DNA from: Liolophura sinensis
Lineage: Eukaryota > Mollusca > Polyplacophora > Chitonida > Chitonidae
DNA length: 64,000 bases
Direction of reading: 5' to 3'
NCBI RefSeq assembly: GCF_032854445.1
Contig: NC_088296.1
Coordinates: 27,771,064 to 27,835,063, forward strand
Shown: positions 28,501 to 35,395 of the stretch, piece after piece
Numbering within the stretch: the stretch's first letter is position 1
Layout of the letters: each line of letters starts with the position of its first letter
The notes under the pieces: generated by a model
Told to the model about the DNA's origin: nothing
Seen by the model: only the letters and a program-made list of their open reading frames with translations
The model's database searches: none
Position numbers and translations under genes: made by a program

Positions 28501-31474
28501 ATAGGTCTGTTGGTAGAGTGTGTATTCATTACAGTAGCATGCATTATTTCTCTGAGTTTTCATGTAAAATGTGTTACAATGTATAGACAGACTGCTAGAT
28601 TACTGTTAGTCTTCATAGACACACTACTAGATTACTGTTACTATTTATAGACAGACTACTAGATTACTGTTACTATTTATAGACAGACAGCTAAATTACT
28701 GTTACTATTTATAGACAAACTGCGGAATTACTGTTACTATTTATAGACAAACTGCTAAATTACTGTTACTATGTGTAGACCAACTGCTAGATTACTGTTA
28801 CAATTATAGACAAACTGCTATATTACTGTTAGTATCATAGACAAACTGCTATACTACTATTACTATTTATAGACAAATTGCTAGATTACTGTTCATGTCA
28901 GTTTTCTTTTTTAGTAATGGCGAAAATGGCATGACTTTTGTGATGCTTACTATATACATGCGTACACTGTAACATTACTGGGGCGAGAAGGTTAGTGTGC
29001 CGGCTCGGTGCAATAAGTCTTTTGTCAATGTCGTCTTCTCAGCTCATGTTGTTTTAGCACTCTGTGGATGGTCGTGGATTTCCCCCGGTTTTCCACCCAC
29101 CACAATGATAGCCGCCGTCGTACAAGTAAAATATGGCGTTAAACACCAAACAAATCAATCAATCAATCAATAAATACATGTATTACGTTACATTGCAGTG
29201 TATGATGAACCTAGCGATATCCGAGATGAAAACCCACGTAAGTGATGCGCTAAATTATTACAGTATTTTCACATAATGTCGACCACTGACAGCGTTACCC
29301 TTGGGGTTCATTTCCCTAGCTCGACCACTGACAGTGTTACCCTTGGGGTTCATTTCCCTCGCTCGACCACTGACAGCGTTACCCTTGGGGTTCATTTCCC
29401 TCGCTCGACCACTGACAGTGTTACCCTTGGGGTTCATTTCCCTCGCTCGACCACTGACAGTGTTACCCTTGGGGTTCATTTCCCTAGCTCGACCACTGAC
29501 AGTGTTACCCTTGGGGTTCATTTCCCTAGCTCGACCACTGACAGCGTTACCCTTGGGGTTCATTTCCCTCGCTCGACCACTGACAGTGTTACCCTTGGGT
29601 TCATTTCCCTAGCTCGACCACTGACAGCGTTACCCTTGGGGTTCATTTCCCTCGCTCGACCACTGACAGTGTTACCCTTGGGGTTCATTTCCCTAGCTCG
29701 ACCACTGACAGTGTTACCCTTGGGGTTCATTTCCCTCGCTCGACCACTGACAGTGTTACCCTTGGGGTTCATTTCCCTAGCTCGACCACTGACAGTGTTA
29801 CCCTTGGGTTCATTTCCCTCGCTCGACCACTGACAGCGTTACCCTTGGGGTTCATTTCCCTAGCTCGACCACTGACAGTGTTACCCTTGGGGTTCATTTC
29901 CCTAGCTCGACCACTGACAGTGTTACCCTTGGGTTCATTTCCCTCGCTCGACCACTGACAGCGTTACCCTTGGGGTTCATTTCCCTAGCTCGACCACTGA
30001 CAGTGTTACCCTTGGGGTTCATTTCCCTAGCTCGACCACTGACAGTGTTACCCTTGGGGTTCATTTCCCTCGCTCGACCACTGACAGTGTTACCCTTGGG
30101 TTCATTTCCCTCGCTCGACCACTGACAGTGTTACCCTTGGGGTTCATTTCCCTCGCTCGACTACTGACAGCGTTACCCTTGGGTTCATTTCCCTAGCTCG
30201 ACCACTGACAGCGTTACCCTTGGGTTCATTTCCCTCGCTCGACCACTGACAGTGTTACCCTTGGGTTCATTTCCCTAGCTCGACCACTGACAGTGTTACC
30301 CTTGGGTTCATTTCCCTAGCTCGACCACTGACAGCGTTACCCTTGGGTTCATTTCCCTCGCTCGACCACTGACAGTGTTACCCTTGGGTTCATTTCCCTC
30401 GCTCGACCACTGACAGCGTTACCCTTGGGTTCATTTCCCTCGCTCGACCACTGACAGTGTTACCCTTGGGTTCATTTCCCTAGCTCGACCACTGACAGCG
30501 TTACCCTTGGGTTCATTTCCCTAGCTCGACCACTGACAGCGTTACCCTTGGATTCATTTTCCTCGCTCGACCACTGACAGTGTTACCCTTGGGTTCATTT
30601 CCCTAGCTCGACCACTGACAGTGTTACCCTTGGGTTCATTTCCCTAGCTCGACCACTGACAGCGTTACCCTTGGGTTCATTTCCCTAGCTCGACCACTGA
30701 CAGTGTTACCCTTGGGGTTCATTTCCCTAGCTCGACCACTGATAGTGTTACCCTTGGGTTCATTTCCCTAGCTCGACCACTGACAGTGTTACCCTTGGGT
30801 TCATTTCCCTCGCTCGACCACTGACAGCGTTACTCTTAGCCCCATTCCTCTAGCTTTACCACCTTAACCGCAGCTGCATTTCCCTAACTCTACGACTGAC
30901 CGTGTTACGCTTACCTCCATTGCTTTAGCGCGTGAACAAGGTCAGGTAAAATAAGCCGTCATTTTAAACCCTGTCAATTTCTGTGAGTTATTAAATGATC
31001 ATGGGAATTTGGGGTAATACACCTGTTCCACATCACTGTGTTTTTAACCATATTTACTACCGTATTTTTATAAGGGCTTCGGCTTTACAGTTTTGAAAGG
31101 TATTCTCTGTTTTACCAGCTTTGCCATGTAAAAAGAAACGTTCCATGAAAGTGTTACCCGGTCATGAACGCAAGAGTCGGAGAACAAAAAATGTCAGCTT
31201 TACTAGCCCCCCACCTTCCGCGGCCCTGAGATCCGACTCAGCTGCACTGATCACCCCAGCCCCACAAGAGCTCTCAGCCGAACCGGACCTCTCAGACACA
31301 CCAGAGCTCTCAGCTGCACAAAAGCTCTCAGCCACACCAGAGCTCCCGGACGCAGCAGAGCTCCCAACCACACCCAGTCACGTAGGTCACACCTGTCCGT
31401 CAGCAGCCGAGGTGGCTGTGGAAGTACTGAAGCTACTGAATGTGAAGACCCACTCTGAGGAGGCCCGGCTATGA
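13504..31474 (+). CDS. Ig-domain transmembrane receptor with tyrosine-motif tail (12 exons, predicted)
   Basis: Exons: 13504-13540, 14748-15068, 21188-21463, 22439-22705, 24284-24409, 24688-24843, 25499-25714, 26924-26965, 27258-27461, 27954-28202, 29199-29237 and 31119-31474. Every border is GT/AG, every intron is phase 1, and the joined length is 2,289 nt (762 residues plus stop) without an internal stop. Layout: signal peptide (about 1-23), three Ig domains (about 25-119, 120-211, 212-300), a transmembrane helix (about 314-336) and a cytoplasmic tail of about 425 residues with only three tyrosines. Seen: the exon chain and motifs. Known: such Ig/TM/tail layouts are cell-surface recognition receptors. 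Inferred: an immune or adhesion role with SH2-dependent signalling. I do not recognise the specific gene. Exon 9 has the weakest acceptor; the introns contain a LINE, SINEs and minisatellites. Confidence 0.8.
13800..14620 (+). repeat. Minisatellite A: 66-bp unit, about 12 copies, in receptor intron 1
   Basis: The unit runs 'cacgtgtggtatggtggaag' 'ataaagattctgggaatgtc' 'tgtcagttcgca' and so on with a 66-bp period. Because 66 is a multiple of three, three frames stay open (up to 293 codons), including an antisense one. None has a start, splice or domain context, so I treat these ORFs as by-products. The paralogous intron at 45839-46108 lacks the array. Confidence 0.9.
14748..15068 (+). CDS. Receptor exon 2: end of signal peptide and Ig domain 1
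   Basis: The acceptor is tttctttcatttgcag|CA and the donor TTTG|GTGAGT; 321 nt, phase 1 to 1. It encodes the end of the signal peptide and an Ig-like domain. The B-strand Cys is in VLLKCG (about residue 37) and the F-strand Cys in NGTFQC (about 105). Two extra cysteines (about 51 and 59) could form a second disulfide, and there are N-glycosylation sites (NMT, NGT). The usual C-strand Trp is in FTTWC. A copy with a 1-base deletion lies at 46109-46430. Confidence 0.82.
15283..15366 (-). mobile_element. SINE family 1 fragment in receptor intron 2
   Basis: The 3' part of the SINE is inverted: 'gggttttacac', 'atacgacggtggcc', 'aggaagccgggcagagcccg'. It is truncated and diverged. Confidence 0.7.
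16100..18250 (-). mobile_element. Antisense LINE remnant: APE-type endonuclease and start of RT
   Basis: Read on the minus strand, 17,500-17,000 shows pieces of an APE-type endonuclease (ETKYTGENGLIIPG, then GGIAIRMEL, then GVVYLPPLQS, then a GD-FNI remnant). Further downstream, 16,780-16,410 resembles the endonuclease-RT linker and 16,300-16,065 shows LNEYFTLGEVESIVAQLK, the usual segment just ahead of RT. Many frame breaks are present. The plus-strand ORFs here (for example 16126-16611) are shadows. It lies in receptor intron 2, opposite to the host gene. I recognise it as non-LTR; the clade is not determined. Confidence 0.7.
18761..18990 (-). pseudogene. Possible Harbinger-type transposase remnant
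   Basis: A 76-codon minus-strand ORF contains a basic run followed by RFYVHPW, resembling the N-terminal part of PIF/Harbinger nucleases (typically a basic segment, then an aromatic-V-HP motif). It is short and without the catalytic DDE region, and the resemblance is weak. It lies in receptor intron 2. Confidence 0.3.
19057..19310 (+). repeat. Minisatellite B: 19-bp unit, about 13 copies
   Basis: The unit is 'cagcctgttacccttaccc' with variants. Two plus-strand frames remain open by chance. It lies in receptor intron 2. Confidence 0.9.
19315..21187. other. Rest of receptor intron 2, no feature recognised
   Basis: AT-rich intronic sequence. An imperfect inverted pair, 'ggcgatgtaaagtggcgaag' (about 20558) and 'gcatcgccact' (about 20610), could be a relic of a small inverted-repeat element. 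Confidence 0.45.
21188..21463 (+). CDS. Receptor exon 3: Ig domain 2
   Basis: The acceptor is tttttattgcag|TT and the donor AAGT|GTATGT; 276 nt, phase 1 to 1. It encodes an I-set-like Ig domain with B-strand Cys in TFTCEAEG (about 145), C-strand Trp in PNITWEI (about 158) and F-strand Cys in ELVCTA (about 193). N-glycosylation sites are NLT and NIT. The junction codon with exon 4 makes the typical interdomain linker (NIKYKPKV). One exon per Ig domain with phase-1 borders is the classic arrangement of the superfamily. Confidence 0.88.
21504..21751 (-). mobile_element. tRNA-derived SINE family 1, full length, in receptor intron 3
   Basis: An inverted near-complete copy: tail 'tggtgttttacgcc' at the left and head (reverse of ggcctccgtggctccgttga) at the right. 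It inserted only about 40 bp after exon 3. Minus-strand ORFs over it are SINE shadows. Confidence 0.87.
22439..22705 (+). CDS. Receptor exon 4: Ig domain 3
   Basis: The acceptor is tttgtgtggattgcag|AT and the donor AAAC|GTGAGT; 267 nt, phase 1 to 1. It encodes an I-set-like Ig domain with B-strand Cys in VTLTCLSDG (about 235), Trp in PNITWRF (about 247) and F-strand Cys in TGIYTCLAVN (about 279). This is the most canonical of the three domains, ending in a short stalk (LDANKRR) before the membrane exon. Confidence 0.9.
23545..24228 (-). mobile_element. Composite SINE family 2 element with a 330-bp inner module
   Basis: On the minus strand from 24228: a tRNA-like head (ccggtccggatagcacagtt ggtagagcg), a 330-bp module shared with 7238-7570, a second tRNA-like head (agtacagttggtagaacgcc), then the SINE body and tail to 23545. 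The double head suggests a SINE inserted in or captured by another copy. It sits in receptor intron 4, its left head only about 55 bp from exon 5. ORFs over it are shadows. Confidence 0.75.
24284..24409 (+). CDS. Receptor exon 5: transmembrane segment
   Basis: The acceptor is tgatctttgtag|GT and the donor CAAG|GTAAGA; 126 nt, phase 1 to 1. It encodes a short stalk, a hydrophobic stretch of about 23 residues (from GGVALGVLIIGLIVTLC) and a basic stop-transfer HLRK. That fixes the topology: Ig domains outside, C terminus inside. Since the exon is phase-symmetric, skipping it would leave an in-frame protein without a membrane anchor. Confidence 0.9.
24688..24843 (+). CDS. Receptor exon 6: first cytoplasmic repeat exon
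   Basis: The acceptor is catatgttacag|AG and the donor ACAG|GTATCA; 156 nt, phase 1 to 1. It encodes an acidic segment with a degenerate five-residue repeat (AMSEN, VMPEN, VMHER, then MTENA and others). No globular domain is recognised and no tyrosine is present. Past the donor, the frame stays open for another 190 nt, so an intron-retention form is possible but not supported. Confidence 0.75.
24966..25095 (-). mobile_element. SINE family 1 fragment in receptor intron 6
   Basis: An inverted 3' part of the SINE: 'ggtttttacgccgtagtcga' 'gaatatttcact', then 'gaccatccgcaggttgctg'. It is truncated before the head. Confidence 0.78.
25499..25714 (+). CDS. Receptor exon 7: second cytoplasmic exon
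   Basis: The acceptor is cttacatattgcag|AA and the donor CATG|GTTAGG; 216 nt, phase 1 to 1. The encoded 72 residues are acidic and polar, with EIMPDKDLGENVIPEKPS resembling the five-residue repeat of exon 6, and end in ADVEEH just before the tyrosine exon. The donor (gttagg) is acceptable but not ideal. No known domain is recognised. Confidence 0.75.
25735..26412 (+). repeat. Minisatellite C: about 22-bp unit in higher-order pattern, receptor intron 7
   Basis: The unit is 'gaatatagcaaattgttctg' 'tag' with variants (actagagcaaattgt, ctataaggaattgt) that alternate in groups of three to five units, so a higher-order repeat is visible. It starts about 20 bp after exon 7. There is no ORF. Confidence 0.88.
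26924..26965 (+). CDS. Receptor exon 8: tyrosine micro-exon, YEDI motif
   Basis: The acceptor is taattgttttgtag|TG and the donor TCGC|GTGAGT; 42 nt, phase 1 to 1. It encodes VYEDIAEDILTEDS, with a single tyrosine followed by EDI. From established SH2 specificity work, pYEEI-type sequences are preferred by Src-family SH2 domains; YEDI is one residue away. Exon 11 is its likely paralogue (same length class, same VY start). Strong splice sites support it despite the small size. Confidence 0.75.
27258..27461 (+). CDS. Receptor exon 9: cytoplasmic five-residue repeat exon
   Basis: The acceptor is gatatttaaatag|GA (poor pyrimidine tract, the weakest border of the gene) and the donor CGTG|GTAAGA; 204 nt, phase 1 to 1. 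It starts GRRNEERTNFMPG and then contains basic repeats TKPGT, VKPAI, TKPAI, TKPGI, TKFGK. The DNA repeat is 15 bp ('cctgcaataaccaag'). Its start resembles exon 10 (LRWNEGCSPTMPG), which suggests exon duplication. Confidence 0.68.
27954..28202 (+). CDS. Receptor exon 10: cytoplasmic exon
   Basis: The acceptor is ttaaatgttttag|GG and the donor TACG|GTAAGG; 249 nt, phase 1 to 1. It encodes 83 residues: an N-terminal NE..TMPG segment shared with exon 9, a Lys/Pro-rich middle (KKGIPKKPIPIK) and an end (LPEHISSENV ... REY) like the ends of exons 6 and 7. The last complete codon is a Tyr (about residue 631), next to the tyrosine of exon 11. Confidence 0.75.
28345..28900 (+). repeat. Minisatellite D: two arrays in receptor intron 10
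   Basis: 28345-28540 holds about four irregular copies of 'gccatttat..gg(g)tctgttggtag' with 37-54 bp spacing. 28583-28900 holds about ten copies of a 32-bp unit, 'tagacaaactgctaaattac' 'tgttactattta'. There is no coding value. Confidence 0.82.
28980..29165 (+). mobile_element. SINE family 1, internally deleted, receptor intron 10
   Basis: A remnant of the head (gttagtgtgccggctcggtg caataa), the middle (ctctgtggatggtcgtggat ttccccc) and the tail (gccgccgtcgtacaag ... gcgttaaacacc) followed by (caat)n. It ends about 35 bp before exon 11. Confidence 0.75.
29199..29237 (+). CDS. Receptor exon 11: tyrosine micro-exon, YDEP motif
   Basis: The acceptor is cgttacattgcag|TG and the donor CCAC|GTAAGT; 39 nt, phase 1 to 1. 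It encodes VYDEPSDIRDENP. YDEP matches the published preference of the Nck SH2 domain and also fits YDxP motifs bound by Crk. It parallels exon 8 in size, phase and VY start, which supports a duplicated long-long-short exon block. Confidence 0.75.
29276..30832 (+). repeat. Minisatellite E: 42-bp (41-bp variant) unit, about 37 copies, receptor intron 11
   Basis: The unit is 'ctcgaccactgacagtgtta' 'cccttggggttcatttccct' plus 'ag' or 'cg'. A GGGG/GGG difference changes the unit to 41 bp and breaks the frame repeatedly, so the long ORFs (up to 185 codons) are accidental. Variants (tgtt/cgtt, tag/tcg) are interspersed, indicating repeated local amplification. The array begins 39 bp after exon 11. 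Confidence 0.95.
31119..31474 (+). CDS. Receptor exon 12: C-terminal exon with stop
   Basis: The acceptor is tctctgttttaccag|CT, entered in phase 1; it ends at TGA 31472-31474. It encodes about 118 residues: a basic start (PCKKKRSMK) and a stretch of six in-frame 6-residue repeats (ELSAEP, DLSDTP, ELSAAQ, KLSATP, ELPDAA, ELPTTP; 18-bp DNA unit at 31268-31375). It closes with a possible short helix (AAEVAVEVLKLLNVK) ending in EEARL. There is no tyrosine. Confidence 0.78.
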
Positions 31475-31667
31475 GGTCATGAGGCTGAACCCCATTGTCA
31501 TCCAGACTGGTTCTTTTTTTTAATTCTGGTATAGATTGCCCGTTTACAATGTTGTTGTTTTTTAAATTATCAAATGTTCTATTTAAAAAGACTGAGTACG
31601 CAAATTGTAGTTTAGGAGAGCAGGCGTCTGGTGCTGCTGTGAAAGCACAAAGTACATGCAATTCAAT

Positions 31668-31728
31668 GGAGTGAAATATTCTTGAGTACGGCGTAAAACA
31701 CCAGTCAAGTAAATAAATAAGTAAATAA
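31668..31728 (+). mobile_element. SINE family 1 tail fragment in the receptor 3' UTR
   Basis: Only the last part of the SINE ('gtgaaatattcttgagtacg gcgtaaaacacc', then agtaaataaataag). It contains AATAAA at 31712-31717, about 240 nt after the receptor stop codon. Confidence 0.8.
31712..31717 (+). promoter_or_regulatory. Candidate poly(A) signal of the receptor, SINE-derived
   Basis: AATAAA within the A-rich SINE tail is the first such hexamer I see downstream of the stop at 31474. Its use is inferred only. Confidence 0.35.
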
Positions 31729-31883
31729 TGCAACAGAAGAAATGTTAAGAGTGAAAGAATTACTGTAATAGATGCAATGTGCGGATAGGAATGGGTTTTC
31801 TCGTTAAATTCTTGTGAGTCTAGATGTAAATACTTCTCATTAAATGCTAGTTGCTAATCTAGACCAGATTTTTTTTCTTTCAG

Positions 31884-33241
31884 CTGCAGAACAAGCTCTC
31901 GTTACGAATCTCTTTACTTTTCTGCGAAACATGTATACAGTAAAGTGTAGTAGAACAAATCCACATGGGGATAGTGCTCAAACAGTAAAGTGTAGTAGAA
32001 CTAATCCACATGGGGACAGTGCTCAAACAGTGAAGTGTAGTAGAACTAATCCACATAGGGACAGTGCTCAAACAGTGAAGTGTAGTAGAACTAATCCACA
32101 TGAGAATAGTGTTCAAACAGTAAAGTGTAGTAGAACTAATCCACATGAGGATAGTGCTCAAACTGTAAAGTGTAGTAGAACTAATCCACATGGGGACAGT
32201 GCTCAAACTGTGAAGTGTAGTAGAACTAATCCACATGGGGACAGTGCTCAAACTGTAAAGTGTAGTAGAACTAATCCACATGGGGACAGTGCTCAAACTG
32301 TAAAGTGTAGTAGAACTAATCCACATAGGGAGAGTGCTCAAACTGTAAAGTGTAGTAGAACTAATCCACATGGGGACAGTGCTCAAACTGTAAAGTGTAG
32401 TAGAACTAATCCACATGAGGATAGTGCTCAAACAGTAAAGTGTAGTAGAACTAATCCACATGGGGAGAGTGCTCAAACAGTGAAGTGTAGTAGAACTAAT
32501 CCACATGGGGAGAGTGCTCAAACAGTAAAGTGTAGTAGAACTAATCCACATGGGGACAGTGCTCAAACAGTAAAGTGTAGTAGAACTAATCCACATGGGG
32601 ACAGTGCTCAAACTGTAAAGTGTAGTAGAACTAATCCACATGGGGATAGTACTCAAACAGTAAAGTGTAGTAGAGCTAATCCACATGATGATAGTACTCA
32701 AACAGTGAAGTGTAGTAGAACTAATCCACATGGGAATAGTGCTCAAACAGTAAAGTGTAGTAGAACTAATCCACATGGGGATAGTGCTCAAACAGTAAAG
32801 TGTAGTAGAACTCATCCACATGGGGATAGTGCTCAAACAGTAAAGTGTAGTAGAACTAATCCACATGTAGAGAGTGCTCAAACAGTAAAGTGTAGTAGAA
32901 CTAATCCACATGTAGAGAGTGCTCAAACAGTAAAGTGTAGTAGAAATAGTCCACTTAGCGATAGTGCTCAAACAGTAAAGTGTAATAGAATTAATCTACA
33001 TGGGGAGAGTGCTCAAACAGTAAAGTGCAATCGAACTAATCCACATGGGGATAGTGCTCAAACAGTAAAGTGTAGTACAACTCATCCACATGGGGATAGT
33101 GCACAAACAGTAAAGTGTAGTAGAACTAATCCACATGGGGATGGAGCTCAAACAGTAAAGTGTAGTAGAACTAATCCACATGGGGACAGTGCTCAAACGG
33201 TAAAGTGTTGTAGAACTAATCCACATGGGGACAGTGCTTAA
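31884..33241 (+). CDS. Possible alternative last exon reading into the 45-bp repeat
   Basis: A strong acceptor (tttttttctttcag|CT at 31884) opens a frame that a phase-1 donor such as exon 11 could join directly. It encodes AEQALVTNLFTFLRNMY and then about 29 copies of a 15-residue repeat (TVKCSRTNPHGDSAQ) until TAA at 33239, a C-to-T change of CAA. It would replace exon 12. Against it: the repeat is open on both strands, one chance in three gives the right phase, and no start, domain or poly(A) evidence exists. A hypothesis only. Confidence 0.22.
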
Positions 33242-35395
33242 ACAGTAAAGTGTTGTAGAACTAATCCAAATGGGGATGGAGCTCAAACAGTAAAGTGTAG
33301 TAGAACTAATCCACATGGGGACAGTGCTCAAACTGTAAAGTGTTGTAGAACTAATCCACATGAGGATAGTGCTCAAACAGTAAAGTGTAGTAGAACTAAT
33401 CCACATGAGGATAGTGCTCAAACAGTGAAGTGTAGTAGAACTAATCCACATGGGGACAGTGCTCAAACTGTAAAGTGTAGTAGAACTAATCTACATGAGG
33501 ATAGTGCTCAAACAGTAAAGTGTAGTAGAACTAATCCACATGGGGAGAGTGCTCAAACAGTGAAGTGTAGTAGAACTAATCCACATGGGGAGAGTGCTCA
33601 AACAGTAAAGTGTAGTAGAACTAATCCACATGGGGACAGTGCTCAAACAGTAAAGTGTAGTAGAACTAATCCACATGGGGACAGTGCTCAAACAGTAAAG
33701 TGTAGTAGAACTAATCCACATGGGGATCGTACTCAAACAGTAAAGTGTAGTAGATCTAATCCACTTAGGGATAGTGCTCAAACTGTAAAGTGTCATAGAA
33801 CTAATCCACGTGGGGATAATGCTCAAAGAGTAAAGTGTAGTAGAACTAATCCACATGGGGATAGTGCTCAAACAGTAAAGTGTAATAAAATTAATCCACA
33901 TGGGGAGAGTGCTCAAACAGTAAAGTGTTGTAGAACTAATCAACATGGGGATAGTGCTCAAACAGTAAAGTGTAGTAGAACTAATCCACTTAGCGATAGT
34001 GCTCAAACAGTAAAGTGTTGTAGAACTAATCCACATGTGGAGAGTGCTCAAACAGTAAAGTGCAGAAGAACTAATCCGCATGGGGATAGTGCTCAAACAG
34101 TAAAGTGTAGTAGAACTAATCCACATGGGGATAGTGCTCAAACAGTAAAGTGTAATAAAATTAATCCACATGGGGAGAGTGCTCAAACAGTAAAGTGTAG
34201 TAGAACTAATCAACATGGGAATAGTGTTCAAACAGTAAAGTGTAGTAGAACAAATCCACATTGGGATAGTGCTCAAACAGTAAAGTGTAGTAGAACTAAC
34301 CCACATGGGGATAGTGCTCAAACAGTAAAGTGTATAGAACTAATCCACTTAGGCAAAGTGCTCAAACAGTAAAGTGTAATACAACTAATCCACATGAGGA
34401 TAGTTCTCAAACAGTAAAGTGTAATACAACTAATCCACATGGGGATAGTGCTCAAACAGTAAAGTGTAATACAACTAATCCACATGGGGATAGTGCTCAA
34501 ACAGTAACGTGTATAGAACTAATCCACTTAGGCAAAGTGCTCAAACAGTAAAGTGTAATACAACTAATCCACATGGGGATAGTTCTCCAACAGTACAGTG
34601 TTATAGAATTAATCTACATGGTGAGAGTGCTCAAACAGTAAAGTGCAATCGAATTAATCCAGATGGGGATAGTGCTCAAACAGTAAAGTGTAGTAGATCT
34701 AATCCACTTAGGGATAGTGCTCAAACAGTAAAGTGTCATAGAACTAATCCACGTGGGGATAATGCTCAAAGAGTAAAGTGTAGTAGAACTAATCCACATG
34801 GGGAGAGTGCTCAAACAGTAAAGTGTAGTAGGACTAATCCACTTAGCGATAGTGTTCAAAAGTAAAGTGTAATAGAATTAATCTACATGGGGAGAGTGCT
34901 CAAACAGTAAAGTGTAGTAGAACTAATCCACATGGGGATAGTGCACAAACGGTAAAGTGTAGTAGAACTAATCCACATGGGGATAGTGTTCAAACAGTAA
35001 AGTGTAGTAGAACTAATCCACATGGGGATAGTGCACAAACGGTAAATTGTAGTAGAACTAATCCACATGGGGACAGTGCTCAAACAGTAGTGTAGTAGAA
35101 CTAATCCACATGGGAATAGTGTTCAAACAGTAAAGTGTAGTAGAACTAATCCACATGGGGACAGTGCTTAAACAGTAAAGTGTAGTAGAACTAATCCACA
35201 TGGGGACAGTGCTCAAACAGTAGTGTAGTAGATCTAATGCACATGGGGACAGTGCTCAAACAGTAGTGTAGTAGAACTAATCCACATGGGGAAAGTGCTC
35301 AAACAGTAGTGTAGTAGAACTAATTCACATGGGGAAAGTGCTCAAACAGTAGTATAGTAGAACTAATCCACATGGGGACAGTGCTCATTAGGTTA
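31935..35395 (+). repeat. Minisatellite F: 45-bp unit, about 77 copies
   Basis: The unit is 'gtgtagtagaactaatccac' 'atggggatagtgctcaaaca' 'gtaaa'. For the first 2.4 kb or so there is no length change at all; indels begin at about 34330 and increase toward the right end. Variant units recur in blocks (for example the cluster at 33770-34000 resembles 34690-34860), a sign of segmental duplication inside the array. Long ORFs on both strands result from the 45-bp period. Confidence 0.96.

Noticed and set aside
26924-29237. ITAM or ITIM in the receptor tail
   Set aside because: The two tyrosines are about 165 residues apart and only YEDI has Y-x-x-I; the residue two before it is His, not the I/V/L/S of an ITIM. 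I describe them as single SH2-type motifs.
29258-29833. ORFs of 100-185 codons in the 42-bp array
   Set aside because: Units of 41 bp break the frames again and again; intronic repeat.
31880-34321. Long minus-strand ORFs (363 and 276 codons) across the 45-bp array
   Set aside because: They are the antisense reading of a 45-bp tandem repeat; open frames on both strands follow from the period, and no start or splice context supports them.
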